From Paracentrotus lividus (Eukaryota > Echinodermata > Echinoidea > Camarodonta > Echinidae): DNA of 64,000 bases. Positions 1 to 18,985 of this stretch are shown here, piece after piece. Positions within the stretch are counted from its first letter, which is position 1. Every line of letters starts with the position of its first letter. The notes beneath the pieces are model-generated. The model saw nothing but the letters and a program-made list of their open reading frames with translations, made no database searches and was not told the DNA's origin. The DNA is taken from positions 4,070,787 to 4,134,786 of the forward strand of contig CALNVZ010003435.1 of NCBI GenBank assembly GCA_940671915.1. The letters are read 5' to 3'. Made by a program: the position numbers and the translations under genes.

Positions 1-1240
1 TTATGTCAATCTTTATGTCAACCTATTAACTATCTAGTGTGTGAATTAATTTCAGTATTATACCAATTAAAATACATGTATTATTTTCCGCATAATTTTA
101 CCAATACAGAACATAACTGACATAGCAGAATTATTTTGTGTGTATAACAAAATACGTTTGGAAATACGCTTTCATACTGCCTGAAAATAGTATTCAAATG
201 GCAAAAAAAAAAAATAAATAAATAAATAAAGATGACTGATCTGAAGTATTTAGCAATCCAGATTTCTTAATCCAGATATTCCATGTATTCCATATAAATC
301 ATTCAATTAATATTTGTTTATATGTGACATATTGATAAACTAGGACCTGTTTTTATAATTATAGCACTAAAAACTATTATTTATCTTTTTTGCTTCTTGT
401 AATTGCAATATTCATTCTTTCCACTTTCCTTGATTAATTTATATATTAGTCACAATTTGAAAATCTACATAGTTATACAAATGACCTTTCATAATTATGT
501 CACTGTATGAGATTATATTTTTTCTTTTTCATAATTAAGTCATCAATATACTAACAATACGACTCTATTCCATTACTTTCTTGTTGTTGTTTTTTTTATA
601 ATAAATTTATTTAGTGAATGCTGCCATAGGCCTACTCCTACAATTTTTCTAATCATTTATGATCAAAATATCGCCTACCGTCAAGATTTTTATATTGTAT
701 TATTGTAATGTAACATTTATGTATACCGCATTGTATTATGTTTGTAAAGGAATCTCAATTCAGCTTATGGCTGCGACGATTTTTATTTAATAAACCATAT
801 CTAATCTTATCTTATCTTATAAAATGATACAAATTCTAAAAACTTTGCAGAATGAATTCAGAAAATAATAATAGTTTCAAATGTGCATGCAAAATATCAA
901 ATTTAACTTTTTTGGAAAAGGATAACATTGATATACCGCCCTCACAGATATAATTAAGACATAAGCTTAGGGAAGGGGTCATCGACGTGTATTTCAGGCT
1001 AGCAACATAGTCAATATTGTATAGAGGTCATGAAAAATGACATAAGTTGTGGGAGCAGATAATATGTGTTTTGGGTTTTTTTTTTTTTTATGATCCACCT
1101 TGTAGTAGTGTTCTAACATGAGATAATATTTCTAGTGATGGCTGCGAATAGGAGGAGAAGACAAGGAGCAGGGGCGCTCGGATGGCACGGTAGAATGAAA
1201 CTCTTTTTCGAACAAACAAACAGTCGTTCGCTAGCAATAA
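1..1240. other. Gene-free AT-rich intergenic stretch
   Basis: No exon-like open frame is visible. It holds an A-rich run with AAAT repeats near 205–236 and, at about 740–822, a segment that ends in AATAAA-like sequence followed by tandem ATCTT/CTTAT units, which looks like the 3' tail of a non-LTR retrotransposon on the + strand. Confidence 0.5.
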
Positions 1241-1246
1241 GCCGCC

Positions 1247-1486
1247 ATGAAAAGCCTTCAGCCTCTCCAAATAAACACCCTGAGGTCGAGCGCCATTTTC
1301 TCCCTCGTTTTTCTTTATTTTATTTCTTCATTTAGGGTTGATAGAGATGTTGGTTGGTTGGATGCTTCTTCCCCGCTCTCCGGTCTCTACACGCCAGCTG
1401 GGATGCAGGGAGGACGGATGCACTGCGAGGCATCCAAGATGAGAGTCGATAGTCTGTACCCCCAAACCCCCTCTGAATACTCCTGA
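1247..1486 (+). CDS. Small ORF with signal-anchor-like N-terminus, hypothetical
   Basis: An ATG sits in a strong Kozak-like context (GCCGCCATGA) and opens a 79-codon frame. The first 35 residues contain a hydrophobic stretch (AIFSLVFLYFISSF) after a short polar start, as in a signal peptide or signal anchor; the rest has no motif I recognise. The surrounding 350 bp is GC-richer than its neighbours, as at a promoter or first exon. A second overlapping frame (1135–1335) starts MAANRRRRQ and is equally unsupported. This could be a first exon, a short secreted peptide or chance. No splice partner was identified. Confidence 0.15.
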   Translation: MKSLQPLQINTLRSSAIFSLVFLYFISSFRVDRDVGWLDASSPLSGLYTPAGMQGGRMHCEASKMRVDSLYPQTPSEYS

Positions 1487-1654
1487 TCACTGCTGTGTAA
1501 CTTTGTGATCTATCACCACATGAAACATTAATAGTTCACATAAGCTTATTTTCAAAAACACTATACTACCAGTAAAATGTCATACAAGTTCATTAAATAT
1601 CCCCCAAAAAGTAATTCATGTTACAAATATTTTTGAAAAGACTCATTTTTGTAG

Positions 1655-1837
1655 TCTTCGAAAAGAGGTCTGAAACCTAAGACCATAGATGATGGCGGAG
1701 ATGATGTTGACGGCGATCGAGGAACTGATGAGAAGCGAAGACGCCAAGAAATGATGAGGATTGACGAGCGAGTTGAGGAGAGCAAGCGAGCCATCTCAAG
1801 CGCCGAGGAGGAGGAAGATCGGCCATTAGACGAGTGA
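1655..1837 (+). CDS. Possible terminal exon of an unidentified acidic/basic nuclear-type protein
   Basis: A 61-codon open frame follows a plausible splice acceptor (TTTTTGTAG at 1646–1654) and ends in TGA at 1835–1837. The product is strongly biased to D, E, K and R: a GLKPKTIDDGGDDVDGD segment, then EKRRRQEMMRIDERVEESKR, predicted helical, then SSAEEEEDRPLDE at the C-terminus. This composition, with the frame ending cleanly, is typical of the last exon of a nuclear or coiled-coil protein and is unlike the AT-rich flanks. No upstream exons were found on this strand, so it is either the last exon of a gene that begins left of the window or a relic. I do not recognise the family. Confidence 0.4.
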   Translation, partial: SSKRGLKPKTIDDGGDDVDGDRGTDEKRRRQEMMRIDERVEESKRAISSAEEEEDRPLDE

Positions 1838-2084
1838 GATGAAGTCTCGCTTCTAATATGTCCAAGTTGCAACGAATCATCTCGTAAACTTCAGAGGGGA
1901 AATTACTTTTATCTATATATTCTACAAAGTTTTTATATGGCAGTGTGGTTATATTTTTAAACTTCAATATCCCCCTCAACAATTTCAATTTAAAGTTTTC
2001 GAGGAGGCTCTCAAAAGCATTTCAAGTTTCCATGCACCATGGTTTATCTAACTTAAAGTAAAATTGTATTTTAACCTGTAATTT

Positions 2085-2370
2085 TTACTGAAAATGAAAA
2101 TGCTCCAATGAAAATGAAAAATGAAAATGAAAATGCTCCAAATTTTATTGTCCGAAACGGATATTTATTTTGCCCCTTTTCTCGTGGGCCCGGCAGCCGC
2201 TGAGCAGCGCCAGAAGGACGTTACTCTATCCCCCTCTTGTTGAACGCCAAACAGGGAAGCAGCAACTACCATTTTTTAACGTCTTTTGGTATGACGCGGC
2301 CGGGGCTCGAACCCGTGACCTCCCGATTATGAGGCGGACGCTCTATCCACTGAGCCAACACATCGGTTGA
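2085..2370 (-). mobile_element. tRNA-derived SINE (tRNA-Met-like head)
   Basis: On the minus strand, about 2288–2367 reads like a tRNA: an A-box-like region (TGGCTCAGTGGATAGAGCG), an anticodon loop with CAT (CTCATAA) and a B-box (GGTTCGAGCCCC). The acceptor arm does not pair properly, and a non-tRNA body follows (CTGAGCAGCGGCTGCCGGGCCC on the opposite strand) ending in an AATTTTATTG segment and AAAATG simple repeats at 2085–2130. This is the architecture of a tRNA-derived SINE rather than a functional tRNA gene. Its body recurs at 21,036–21,160. Confidence 0.75.
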
Positions 2371-2445
2371 AACAAGACTCACTATATTTTTGCTTTTTCT
2401 TTTCCTGATTGAGTATCTTTTACATAAATTTATTCCATTGTTGAG

Positions 2446-2575
2446 ATTGGTTTGGTTGGTTTGGTTTTATTTCCGTATAAATAAAATCATATACAATTAC
2501 ACATGAAATATTAACATATCTCTAGTTTAAAAATACGGCTGGTAGCCCATTTCAGCTGCAACTAATAATGTTGCT
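2446..2575 (-). mobile_element. Retrotransposon 3' end with CCAAA-type tail
   Basis: Read on the minus strand, a unique segment containing CTGAAATGGGCTACCAGCC is followed by ACGGAAATAAAACCAAACC and further CCAAA repeats. The same segment, same orientation, is present at 39,757–39,875. A polyadenylation-like AATAAA with a short tandem tail is typical of non-LTR (LINE/SINE) 3' ends. Confidence 0.55.
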
Positions 2576-3376
2576 GCTATTAATGAAACACTAAGTCACA
2601 GTTTAATTTATTACAAGCCTTCCTGAAAAGTGATTTCATTGTGTATTTTTGGCGCCATTTCCTGGAAAATTCCTGGATAATAATCTTAATGTATTTCGTC
2701 TCTTCCTTTTTTAAGGATAGTTCGACTTTATGACTGACATGCAAATGATATGTACTTTAATTATGCTATTTTAAAACTAGTAAACCAGATAAAGGAGAAA
2801 GATAGTAGATTTTGCGGGCTGATGCAATGTACCTCACAAAATCAATCTGGCATAGTATAAGTACGTGCCGTTTAGCCTATACTTTCCAGGAATTTCTCAC
2901 TCTCCCTGGACTCATACCGTAAGAGGAATGAGCATTATGCTATTTCGAATTATTTCGATTATTTTTTCCGACCTGCTTTTCTTTCAGATGAAATTGAAAA
3001 TTCCCAGATATTTTCTCAGAGCTGGCAAGTTATAGAGCCCACACAACACGCAAGGGTCTCTGCATTGCTTCACGGAGATATCCAATATATCACAATACTA
3101 ATGCCTCTGGTCTAGCATCTGTGTGGTAATAAGCAAAGGAAATCCGAAAATAGAATATAAAAATGAAAGAAAGGATTATACTGACTATTATTACACATCA
3201 GAAGTATAAACATATTAACTACTTCGAGTAGACGTTACAACAGAATGGCAACATATATTTTCGGCTATGCATGATAGTCATTATCGACACCCTAACGCAG
3301 AGACGCAGAAATTCAATTCAATTCAATTTCAATTAGATTTCATCGATTAGAATATTAAGATAGACATTCAAACCAG
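2576..3376. other. No recognisable feature
   Basis: AT-rich sequence without an exon-like frame, RNA gene or clear repeat apart from a short TTCAATTCAATT run near 3310. Confidence 0.5.
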
Positions 3377-3684
3377 GCGCGTATCCAGGATTTGGCACCC
3401 CATAGGGCCCGATGTGATTTGGATTTTGGCGCCCCCAGTGATGGATCCAGAAAGGTATAGGGTACATGCAGGTAATATGGGCCCCCTAAGCACATTTCCA
3501 TAATTTGCATAAAATTACAAAATGACACACAGCCTAATCTTTGTTTATATGGATCAATAACTGCTGCTCTAACTGTTATTGTGAAGAGGGGGAGGTAGAG
3601 GGGGAGGTTCGGCGCCCTTTGAGCGCCTACCCGGGGGGCCCGGGCCCCGGGAGCCCCCCCCCCCCCCACCCCCAGAATACGCGC
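3377..3684. mobile_element. MITE, GCGCGTATCC family, copy 1
   Basis: Ends are inverted: GCGCGTATCCAGGATTTGG on the left and a reverse-complement GCGCGTATTCTGGGGG on the right, enclosing GC-rich sequence with runs of C and G (3601–3672). The left end is nearly identical to the right end of the element at 37,148–37,525, inverted. Size about 308 bp, no coding capacity: a non-autonomous DNA transposon. The 122-codon minus frame across it is composition-driven and not a gene. Confidence 0.65.
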
Positions 3685-4732
3685 ATGCAAACTGACATAA
3701 TTTTGTAAAAAATAGTACAGCAATTTTATTAATCTAATTGAAGTTCACATAAGTTTGATTATTCAAAACTAAAATAAAGATGATACAATCATACATCATC
3801 AAAATTAAACATCTATACAACACACTGAAAATTAAAGAGAATTTTATAACATATCGTCATTTTTATTATTATTGTCATTATCATTAATACTGTCTACTGC
3901 AGAACATGAGAGAACTGAATAAGCATGATAGGGTCAATGGTCATAATGGTTGAATCTGGGAACAGACTGTTTGAAGTAAAAACATTTAGCTGCATTTTGA
4001 AACAAAGTTAATTGTTCGATAACAGTTAGACCTAACCAACCATGTATAATTATAACGTGATAAGCGATATTTGATTCATATATCATTATGAAAGTTTTTT
4101 ATCAATGAAATAATCTTGCTCCGCGATCGTGCTCGTTGACCGGAAAGAATGGAGAAGATGAAAGAATTTTACATTGCACAAAATAGATTCATAATGGTTT
4201 CGTTGCGTGTTATGGAAAGACCGCTGAAGCACGGCTGCCCCTTGATAGTTCAAGTTATAATAAGATCGAGTGAGGTCTAAAATGTGGGCATAAAATGTCG
4301 TTTTTAAATGTCAACTTCTTTCCAACAAATACGTCATCGAAGCGGCTTCCGATTGATTCTGACATCATGTGTTGGAAATAAAATGGTGTTTAACATTTTG
4401 ACGATTTACAAACATGGAATCGTCGTATGTTTTGGCACTCTCTCCCGCCCCTCCCCTCCCCTCTTTTTTCAGTCCAGATTTTTTTTTTCATCCTCTCCAC
4501 ACTCTCTCTCAAAAAGAAAAACAAAACATCCTTCATATTATCACTTATCTTTCCCTTCTTTGTGTTCCTTCATATTTATGTATTTTATATTTATTGAATC
4601 TCTTTCATTGTTTAAAAAAAAAAAAATTATTATCATTGAATGTAAATCATGAATGTTAAAAGTTCTAGTTTATCAAAAAAATATTTTGAGTGTCTCCTCC
4701 GGTCCCCATTATTTGTCAAATTACTTTATCTA
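3685..4732. other. No gene seen
   Basis: Low-complexity AT-rich sequence with a pyrimidine-rich stretch at 4438–4560. Frames here are driven by composition. Confidence 0.5.
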
Positions 4733-4938
4733 TATATATATATATATACATATTTTTATTTTTTTTTATTTAATTTCTTGTTTATTTATTTTTTATTTAT
4801 TATTATTATTTATTTATTTATTTATTATTATTCATTTATTTATTTTATTTATTTTATTTATTTATTTATTTATTATTTATTTATTTATTATTATTTATTT
4901 ATTTATTTATTTTATATTTATTTATTTATTTATTTATT

Positions 4939-4969
<31 letters not shown>

Positions 4970-4992
4970 TTTTTTTTTTTTTGGGGGGGGGG
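4733..4992. repeat. TTTA/TTA microsatellite with poly-T and poly-G end
   Basis: Begins with a TA run, continues as several dozen TTTA and TTA units, and ends in a T run followed by a G run. The long isoleucine/tyrosine/phenylalanine-rich frames over this region are translations of the repeat. Confidence 0.95.
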
Positions 4993-6611
4993 GGTTCCCC
5001 TAGCCATCACCAGACTTTTCACTTCATGTGTTTTTGAGAAGCCAAAATTATATATTTCTCCGACCTTGCCTTCGCTTTCCTCTCCAAAGCAGCTCGACCA
5101 CAACACCGCTATAAAAGCTTCCATGTTTTTAAATTGAGCGAAAATGTTCGAAGTGAAAGATTTACGATGGACGGGCGGTCACGGCTAATTGGGATGAACC
5201 ACTACGACCTGGGGGAGAAACCACGCCTACTTTGTACCATGATGACGATAATTGATCGACGATAGAAACCAACAATGTGGATTTCAGCTTACCTTCTCAT
5301 CAATAATAAAACCACACAGATTTCTGACACCTGTTTAGAGAAAGCTCACTCTAACTTTTTTTTTTGTAATATATTTCGTTTTATTCTGTAATACGATATT
5401 TTAGCTGTTTTCATGCATTCGGTGTCCAGTGACTAATTTTATAAATTTTCAATCACACTTGTAACTTTTATAAAGAAACCGAACCCATTGAAATAGACAG
5501 GAGCCCGTAGCCTCCCCCCCCCCACACACACACACACACACCAGCTCCGTGTTCGAAATTTGGCGAAAAATCTCAAAGTGGTATGGCGCCATCTATAGTG
5601 TCTTGGGGCAGTTTTGATTTTTGTCTCATGATACTTCTAGTCAATATTATTTTAGATGCATAAATTTTATTTATTTAAGCGGGGAGTGGCAGCAGAGTTT
5701 TAGTACATTTTAAATGAGTTTTCTTTTCAATTGAATAAAGTTATAATTTACGATAAAGGCAGTGAACACCAACCTAAGACTGGCAGGCCGCGAAAAGTTT
5801 TGTAAGTAGAGGGACTGAGCAGACAATGCGGGGGAGGGGTCTGAGAAATGTGAAAAGTTTAAGTCATATATTTTTAATCAGAATGACCTGGATTTTACCT
5901 AAAAATTACACAAATAATGTCATGTTTACAAAGTACGAACACTATTTCTAAGTAATGAAGCGATATATTTTTGTAAAATTAGCCTTAATTACAAAGGGAA
6001 GTAAAATGTTTTGAGAAGGATCAGTAGACGTACTAGTTTTGTTTTGTTACATGCCATTTATTGAGGTATACATGAATTTAATTAGCAGATAAGTGTGATT
6101 CAAGTGGGCCTATAGCTATATTATAAGAATGCGCTGCTCGGAATGATGCATTATGGGGGAGGAAACGGGCCCAGATTGAGTAGTACAGGATCTGATCTAG
6201 TGCTACATGTATATGGGGCTGTTGGTACGTCCCCCCCCCCCAAAAAAAAAAGACCCTAAATCTAGAGGGGTCTACAATAAAAGTAAAATTCAAATATAAT
6301 ATATATTATATTGAAATATACTTATATTTACACGTTTAAGTATTATTTCATTATCAGCACAACATGAGCCTGGGGGAAAGGGGACAAAAATATTGTTACA
6401 ATGAAAAAAATGAAGAAAAAAAAGTTCAACCACTTCATGTCACTCATTTTCATTCGGCACGTTCAACTTTCTGTTGTAGCGCCATCTATGTTCAAGATTC
6501 GTCAGTTATTTTATTGTCAATTCATTTCATGTTGCTACTCGGACCCACACGTGCAAAAAACAGTGTGTGAAAACTTGGCACTGCAAATCTTCTTTAAAAT
6601 TACTGTTCACG
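4993..6611. other. Intergenic stretch upstream of the PSMD7 gene
   Basis: Contains a C run followed by CA repeats at about 5513–5542 and a C/A homopolymer pair at about 6230–6250. No exon-like frame. The last few hundred bases must hold the PSMD7 promoter and 5' UTR; I see no TATA box at a convincing position. Confidence 0.5.
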
Positions 6612-13991
<7,380 letters not shown>

Positions 13992-15781
13992 AGCTGAAAG
14001 GCGGAAGTGATGGACTTTTATTTGAGGTTCTTTGGCAGAGAATTCTGAGAGTCTCAGCAGGGGATATTTGCACAGGAAGAGGAGTGCAATGGAGAGGCAT
14101 GATATGTTGTGGAGATGTAATGGTTGCTTCAAAAACAATCAACTAGTTTTTGTTAAAATAAATTTTTTACCATATAATATCACCGTCAGCATACTTAATT
14201 TTTTGTACGTTTCAGTTGCAAAAAAAAAATGTCAAATAAAGCACACATTCACTTTGGATTTTGTTTAGATTTGGGTTCTAAATTTAAATCTCTGCATAGT
14301 TTATCCTTTGGGGTTCTTTTTTTGGGGGGGAGGGGAGTTTACTTTTTTGTGACATGAAAGGTCAAGATTTTATGCGAACAGCTAGCTTAAAATTCTATAA
14401 ATAGATAAACTGATCAGAAACATAATCCATGTTGCTAATGGACAAATGATAAGAGAAGCTATTTATGACACACTTTTGGTGTATCTTCAATATGAATTTT
14501 GAATGCATAAAGGGGATTACTAATTTAAGAGTTTGTGACTTCAATTTAGGGTTAGTTACCTACATTCCATTGTGTCAAAATAAGATTCATAAATTTGAAA
14601 TGATGATCCTTTGAAAATCATTTGAATTGAAATAAATTCTAAGTACAACAGGAGATTCTTTGGCATTTACAGACAAACTAGATACTTAAAAAGTAATTGA
14701 ATGCAGGATCTCATTGCATTCTTGTTCAAGTTACATGTCAAGATGTTTCCTAGATGTCTCTGCACTGCAGTCACACATTTGATTTTGCTTCCGAACAATA
14801 ATGACAAAACTTATAAAGATTTAATTTTGATGGCTAGCTAAATTCAGTTTGTTTACTGGAATTCATATTGTATTCAACTTTACATCTAACAGTTAGATTT
14901 TTTTAATAGGGATGATGCAGCAACTTGAGCATGAGAAGCATTTGTAGAGATTAGGAATTTTTATTTTCAAATGATTTGCAGCGAAAAACTCAACTGTTAA
15001 AGAAAAGACAGGTAATTATTTGTGCTCTATTCAATAAGAGCATTAGAAGGCATATTTGGGGGCAGTGTGCTTACTTGGGGGGAGGGGGTTAGTACTTTTG
15101 CATGGTGCGGGCTAGAGTTTTGCACCTGATTACCTTTACAGCATAAATAAGAAGGTTCAAGCAGGAAAATTATGTCTGTAACAGAATAGCTTAATTTGCA
15201 AAATTTTAGCCAATGAAGTTTAGTAATAGACTGTATTCTGCTCATTTGTTTGAAACATTTGTAGCACAAAAATAAAGATTTAGGTTGAACAAAACTTGCA
15301 GATTTCCCACAAAAGCAAGTACATGTCGTATACTCGACCGAAATATTGGCCTTTGCTTTGGCGTTGCATCCACTGAGATTATGTCTGCTCCACTGAATGG
15401 ATGTTGTCAAATCAATGTCATATTCATATAAGAATGTCCCCAGAAAGATGGTTAATACTGGCCAGTAGAATACCAGCTCCAAATAAATGGATTCCAGATC
15501 AAATGACTGAAAAACTATGATAATAATACTTGAAGCATGAGAGAATGAAATTTTATATATGGTAAGATTTTAGACTTGATATTCCTGGCATCCGGTGAAG
15601 GAGAGGGAGAGTTGAGGGTGCTCTTTATAAGACTGACCCAGTTAATTTGTATTTATAGTAAGTTTGCTATCGTTCGATTTTATGTCTATGTCCGTTATGT
15701 TTATGTTTTGTTACAAAACAATAAAATTCAACAAATACTTCATGTTTCTGATTGTACTATTTTGATGAGATGGAGTGTTCT
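13992..15781. other. PSMD7 3' UTR and downstream gene-free sequence
   Basis: AATAAA polyadenylation-signal candidates lie at 14157–14162 and 14235–14240, about 170–250 bp after the stop, either of which could end the transcript. Beyond that I see no exon, RNA gene or clear repeat; the 151-codon minus frame at 15027–15482 has no family features. Confidence 0.55.
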
Positions 15782-15961
15782 GGGCTTTGTTATGCAAAGG
15801 TTTACAAATGATTGCCAAAAGGCAATGACCAATCAAGGTGATGACCAATCAAGGTGATTGTTCCATGGACTTTTTTTTTCAAAATATTGACCAGTAGCCA
15901 ATTAGATATGTTCTTTGGTATTAATTTGGTATTAATTGCAAACCTTTGTGTTGCAGGGCCT
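15782..15961. mobile_element. MITE, GGGCCCTGTAACACAAAGG family, copy 2
   Basis: About 180 bp: left end GGGCTTTGTTATGCAAAGG, right end reverse complement of GGCCCTGCAACACAAAGG, with inner arms GTTTACAAATGATTGCC and ATTAATTGCAAACC. A tandem AGGTGATGACCAATCA duplication lies inside at about 15,822–15,860. Confidence 0.65.
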
Positions 15962-16169
15962 TAGTGTGCCTTCTTTTTTTTTTTTTAATTGCTTGAAAGC
16001 TAACACAAATAAATGAGTGGAATGGTTGAGTGAATTAGAAAAACAAGATTTATTGTAGATTTTAAAGACCGTTGACGGAGTAAATACAACCTTACATCGA
16101 TTCAAAGCTAAGTAGGCGTATAACATAAATACCCCCCAAAATAAATTCAATTTTCATAACAGTATTCAT

Positions 16170-16513
16170 AAAAAGGTGATCGAACCTCAACCAGGCCATC
16201 CCTCCCAAATACTCGAAAAGTTACCCCTATTTTAATGGCGCGGTTGATGACGTCAAAAAAGTTTAAGGGAATGCTACTGCCAGGTATGATTGGGTTTAGC
16301 CTTTAGAAAACACGTTTGTATTGCTATGTCAGAACAAAAGACCTCATGTGTGCTAGAATTATATTGTTATGAAATGAAAGGGCAAATTCATTCAGCATTT
16401 AGCATGTAGCATTCCGTTAACATTTTTTGACATCATCAGCCGCGCCATTATAATAGGGGTACTTTTTCGAGTACTTGGGAGGGATTGCCTGGTTGAGGTT
16501 CGATCACCTTTTT
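16170..16513. mobile_element. Palindromic MITE with roughly 105-bp terminal inverted repeats
   Basis: Begins AAAAAGGTGATCGAACCTC and ends with its reverse complement. The arms continue paired through CTCCCAAATACTCGAAAAG, AATGGCGCGG and TGACGTCAAAAAAG, then a loop of about 130 bp. No coding capacity. Confidence 0.8.
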
Positions 16514-17499
16514 AATGAAATACTTTCTAGATGGAAGATAAAAATGCTTAAATTGGGAATTGTTGTATTATGAAGAAATATTAGCTTTCGTTTTATATGT
16601 TATTTTGGTTTTCATTTCTCGGTCCGGTCTGGGACTTTAAGTGAAAAGTTTATGTATGCAAATGGATTTGTATTGTCACTATTATGTGATCAGTGCCCTG
16701 TAATATAAAGATTGGTTCACAAGTGAGACTTTTATGCAAGTAGTATATGCAACAAGGTTCCAGATTGGTTACTTTTGATTTGCAATTGATCATAACTTTC
16801 TATGTTAGTGGGCTAAGGTTAGATTAGTTCTTACAAATCATTACAAAATAGACTCCTTTGTCCTCCTACCAATCTATCTGTCACATACTATTTGTGCTCT
16901 TCAAAAGTGTCTCTCACATTCCCCTTCTCTCTTAACCTCTCTTTTCAGATCTCGTTCATCTCTCTCTCTTTTAAACAGTCAAATCTTGCCTAAATTGCGC
17001 TTGCATATGTCTTTTCAAGTCATCTTCTTTTTATATTCTATTTTTGTAACCCTTCAAGAGTAAAATTTTGCTAAATTCTTCAGTCCCAACAAATCTGACC
17101 TTGGCACAGTTTATCGTATTCTCTCCCACCCTCCCCCCCCCCCCTTCCATGTAGTTCCCTTCACTTTCTTCTTCCCTCTCTCTATGCCTCCTCCATCCAG
17201 TTTTTTTAATACTGTTTCCTCAACCTCTATCCACATTATCTAATTGCTGTTATTCTTGTTATCTTGTTCCTTTTTTTATCACACCCCTCCCTTTCCACTC
17301 TGTATCTTTTCACATTTTCAATCTTACTCCTTTTCATCTTCTCTAGTTCTCATCTTCTCTAGTTCTCATCTTCTCTAGTTCTCTCATTGTTACTCTTCTC
17401 TCTCTCTCTTTCTCTTTTTCTCAATAACATCCCATTTACTTCTCCAATTGTTGAAGAAGAGCAGAGTTGAACACTTTACTTATTCACATACTCGGTCAC
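16514..17499. other. Gene-free pyrimidine-rich tract
   Basis: From about 16,860 the + strand is dominated by CT-rich sequence; at 17,340–17,386 a 16-bp unit (TCTAGTTCTCATCTTC) is repeated three times, followed by a CT microsatellite. No gene seen. Confidence 0.6.
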
Positions 17500-18110
17500 C
17501 ACGATCTTACGTAGAAATGATTAAAGATTACATTCAATTGATATATACTTTAATCTTATATACATATACATACGTATCAATGATTCCATATCACATTAAA
17601 AATGAAAAAAATATATCAGTGAAAACCATAATCAAACCAGAAAAAAATATAATCTATATATTTCTGAATTTATAAAAATGGTCATCTGCTTATTAAAAAA
17701 TAAGTTTACAAATGCATGTTCATGAATTAAAAAGGCAAGTATTCAAATATTATTAAACTTGAAATCTTGTTTTTAAAAATGTACCGGGTATATAAAAATA
17801 ACCCCCTACTGTATGTAATATTTTCTGAATATCATAACTGCATTATAGCAGCTGACTTTCATACTGTACACAATCATGTATGCATGCACAATACACTGCA
17901 CCTCTACAAGACAGGATTATCTACAATCAAAACAAACACTGTATGTATCCATTCAGATAAAGCAAGAAATATTTATTATTACCCTGTCTAACCTCTTAAT
18001 ACATATATGCTGTATTATAATAAAATCACATCTATATTCTATTTGGGGTCGTATGCCCCAAATATACAGTTTCTGCTGTTATAAATATGTAACCATTTAC
18101 CTCTGTGAAG

Positions 18111-18984
18111 TAGGGGAAGGCGGGGTAAGTTGAGCCAAATTTTGGTTTTCGCATGCTGAGACTGAAATGAATGATTATTTCTAAAAAATGAGTATCGTGC
18201 ATGTTAGTTTGGTTATTGGACAATATTTTGAACCTATTTCCCACTTTCAATCCCCTCAAAAAAAATTTTCATGACCTTTTGAAAAAGAGATGTCAAATGG
18301 CTCAACTTACCCCATAGGCGGGGTAAGTTGAGCCACCATCTGGGGTAAGTTGATCCCATCGGTCCCATTATCTCATTTGCATACAATTTGTAGAAAATAT
18401 GATGTCGAGATTGTAAACTGAATTCAGAACTCATCATAGATATTACCTGTCTCACAACAACAAAAATCAATTACATATCAACTATATTCCCCAAATTACC
18501 ATTAGTATAGTATTAAATCATTGTTTTATTATTATTGTAGATTTCTGTATATTATTTCTTGTTGCAAACCATGGCTCAACTTACCCCGTTCGGTCTGGCT
18601 CAACTTACCCCAGACTGACTGATAACAATAGGCCTACATAAATTTACAAATCTGCTCAATCAATTGAGAAACAGCTATGATGAGATTAAAGATCAATATA
18701 TGAACTACAAATTTTAATCTAGTATTTCCAATATAGGTATCATGCATGAAGGATAAAATGGCACGTTACATTGTTCACACGATTTCACTTTTATAGCTGA
18801 AAATCACTCTTTTCTCTCTAACAAATTGGCATGTGCTTCTAGCTTCAAAACAAAATGGTGAGGTGAGAGGTAATACAAATGATAATCAATAGATAGCACT
18901 ATTTCAAAATCTGGCTCCAGCATAATTGATTTATGGGGGGTGGCTCAACTTACCCCGTGGCTCAACTTAACCCGGTCTCCCCTA
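18111..18984. mobile_element. GGGGTAAGTTGAGCC fold-back element (874 bp)
   Basis: Ends TAGGGGAAGGCGGGGTAAG and, inverted, TAGGGGAGACCGGGTTAAG, flanked by TA, which fits a TA-target DNA transposon. The motif GGGGTAAGTTGAGCC or its complement occurs about eight times in both orientations (near 18,123, 18,300, 18,319, 18,342, 18,571, 18,597, 18,942 and 18,957). No transposase frame. Confidence 0.75.
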
Positions 18985-18985
18985 G

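Noticed and set aside
2288..2367. Functional tRNA-Met gene on the minus strand
   Set aside because: A- and B-boxes and the CAT anticodon loop are present, but the acceptor stem does not pair and the sequence continues into a SINE body and tail.
3355..3723. 122-codon minus-strand ORF with GVGGGGAPGARAPRVG
   Set aside because: It spans a GC-ended MITE with homopolymers; the residues follow from base composition.
4649..5137. 162-codon frame rich in I, Y, F and L, like a membrane protein
   Set aside because: It is the translation of TTTA/TTA repeats and a T run; no non-repetitive domain and no splice context.
15027..15482. 151-codon minus-strand ORF with many cysteines
   Set aside because: No family motif, no splice or start context, and AT-rich flanks; probably chance.
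18123..18965. Repeated GTAAGT within GGGGTAAGTTGAGCC as clustered splice donors or CRISPR-like repeats
   Set aside because: Spacing is irregular, both orientations occur, and the set is bounded by TIRs, so a transposable element explains it.
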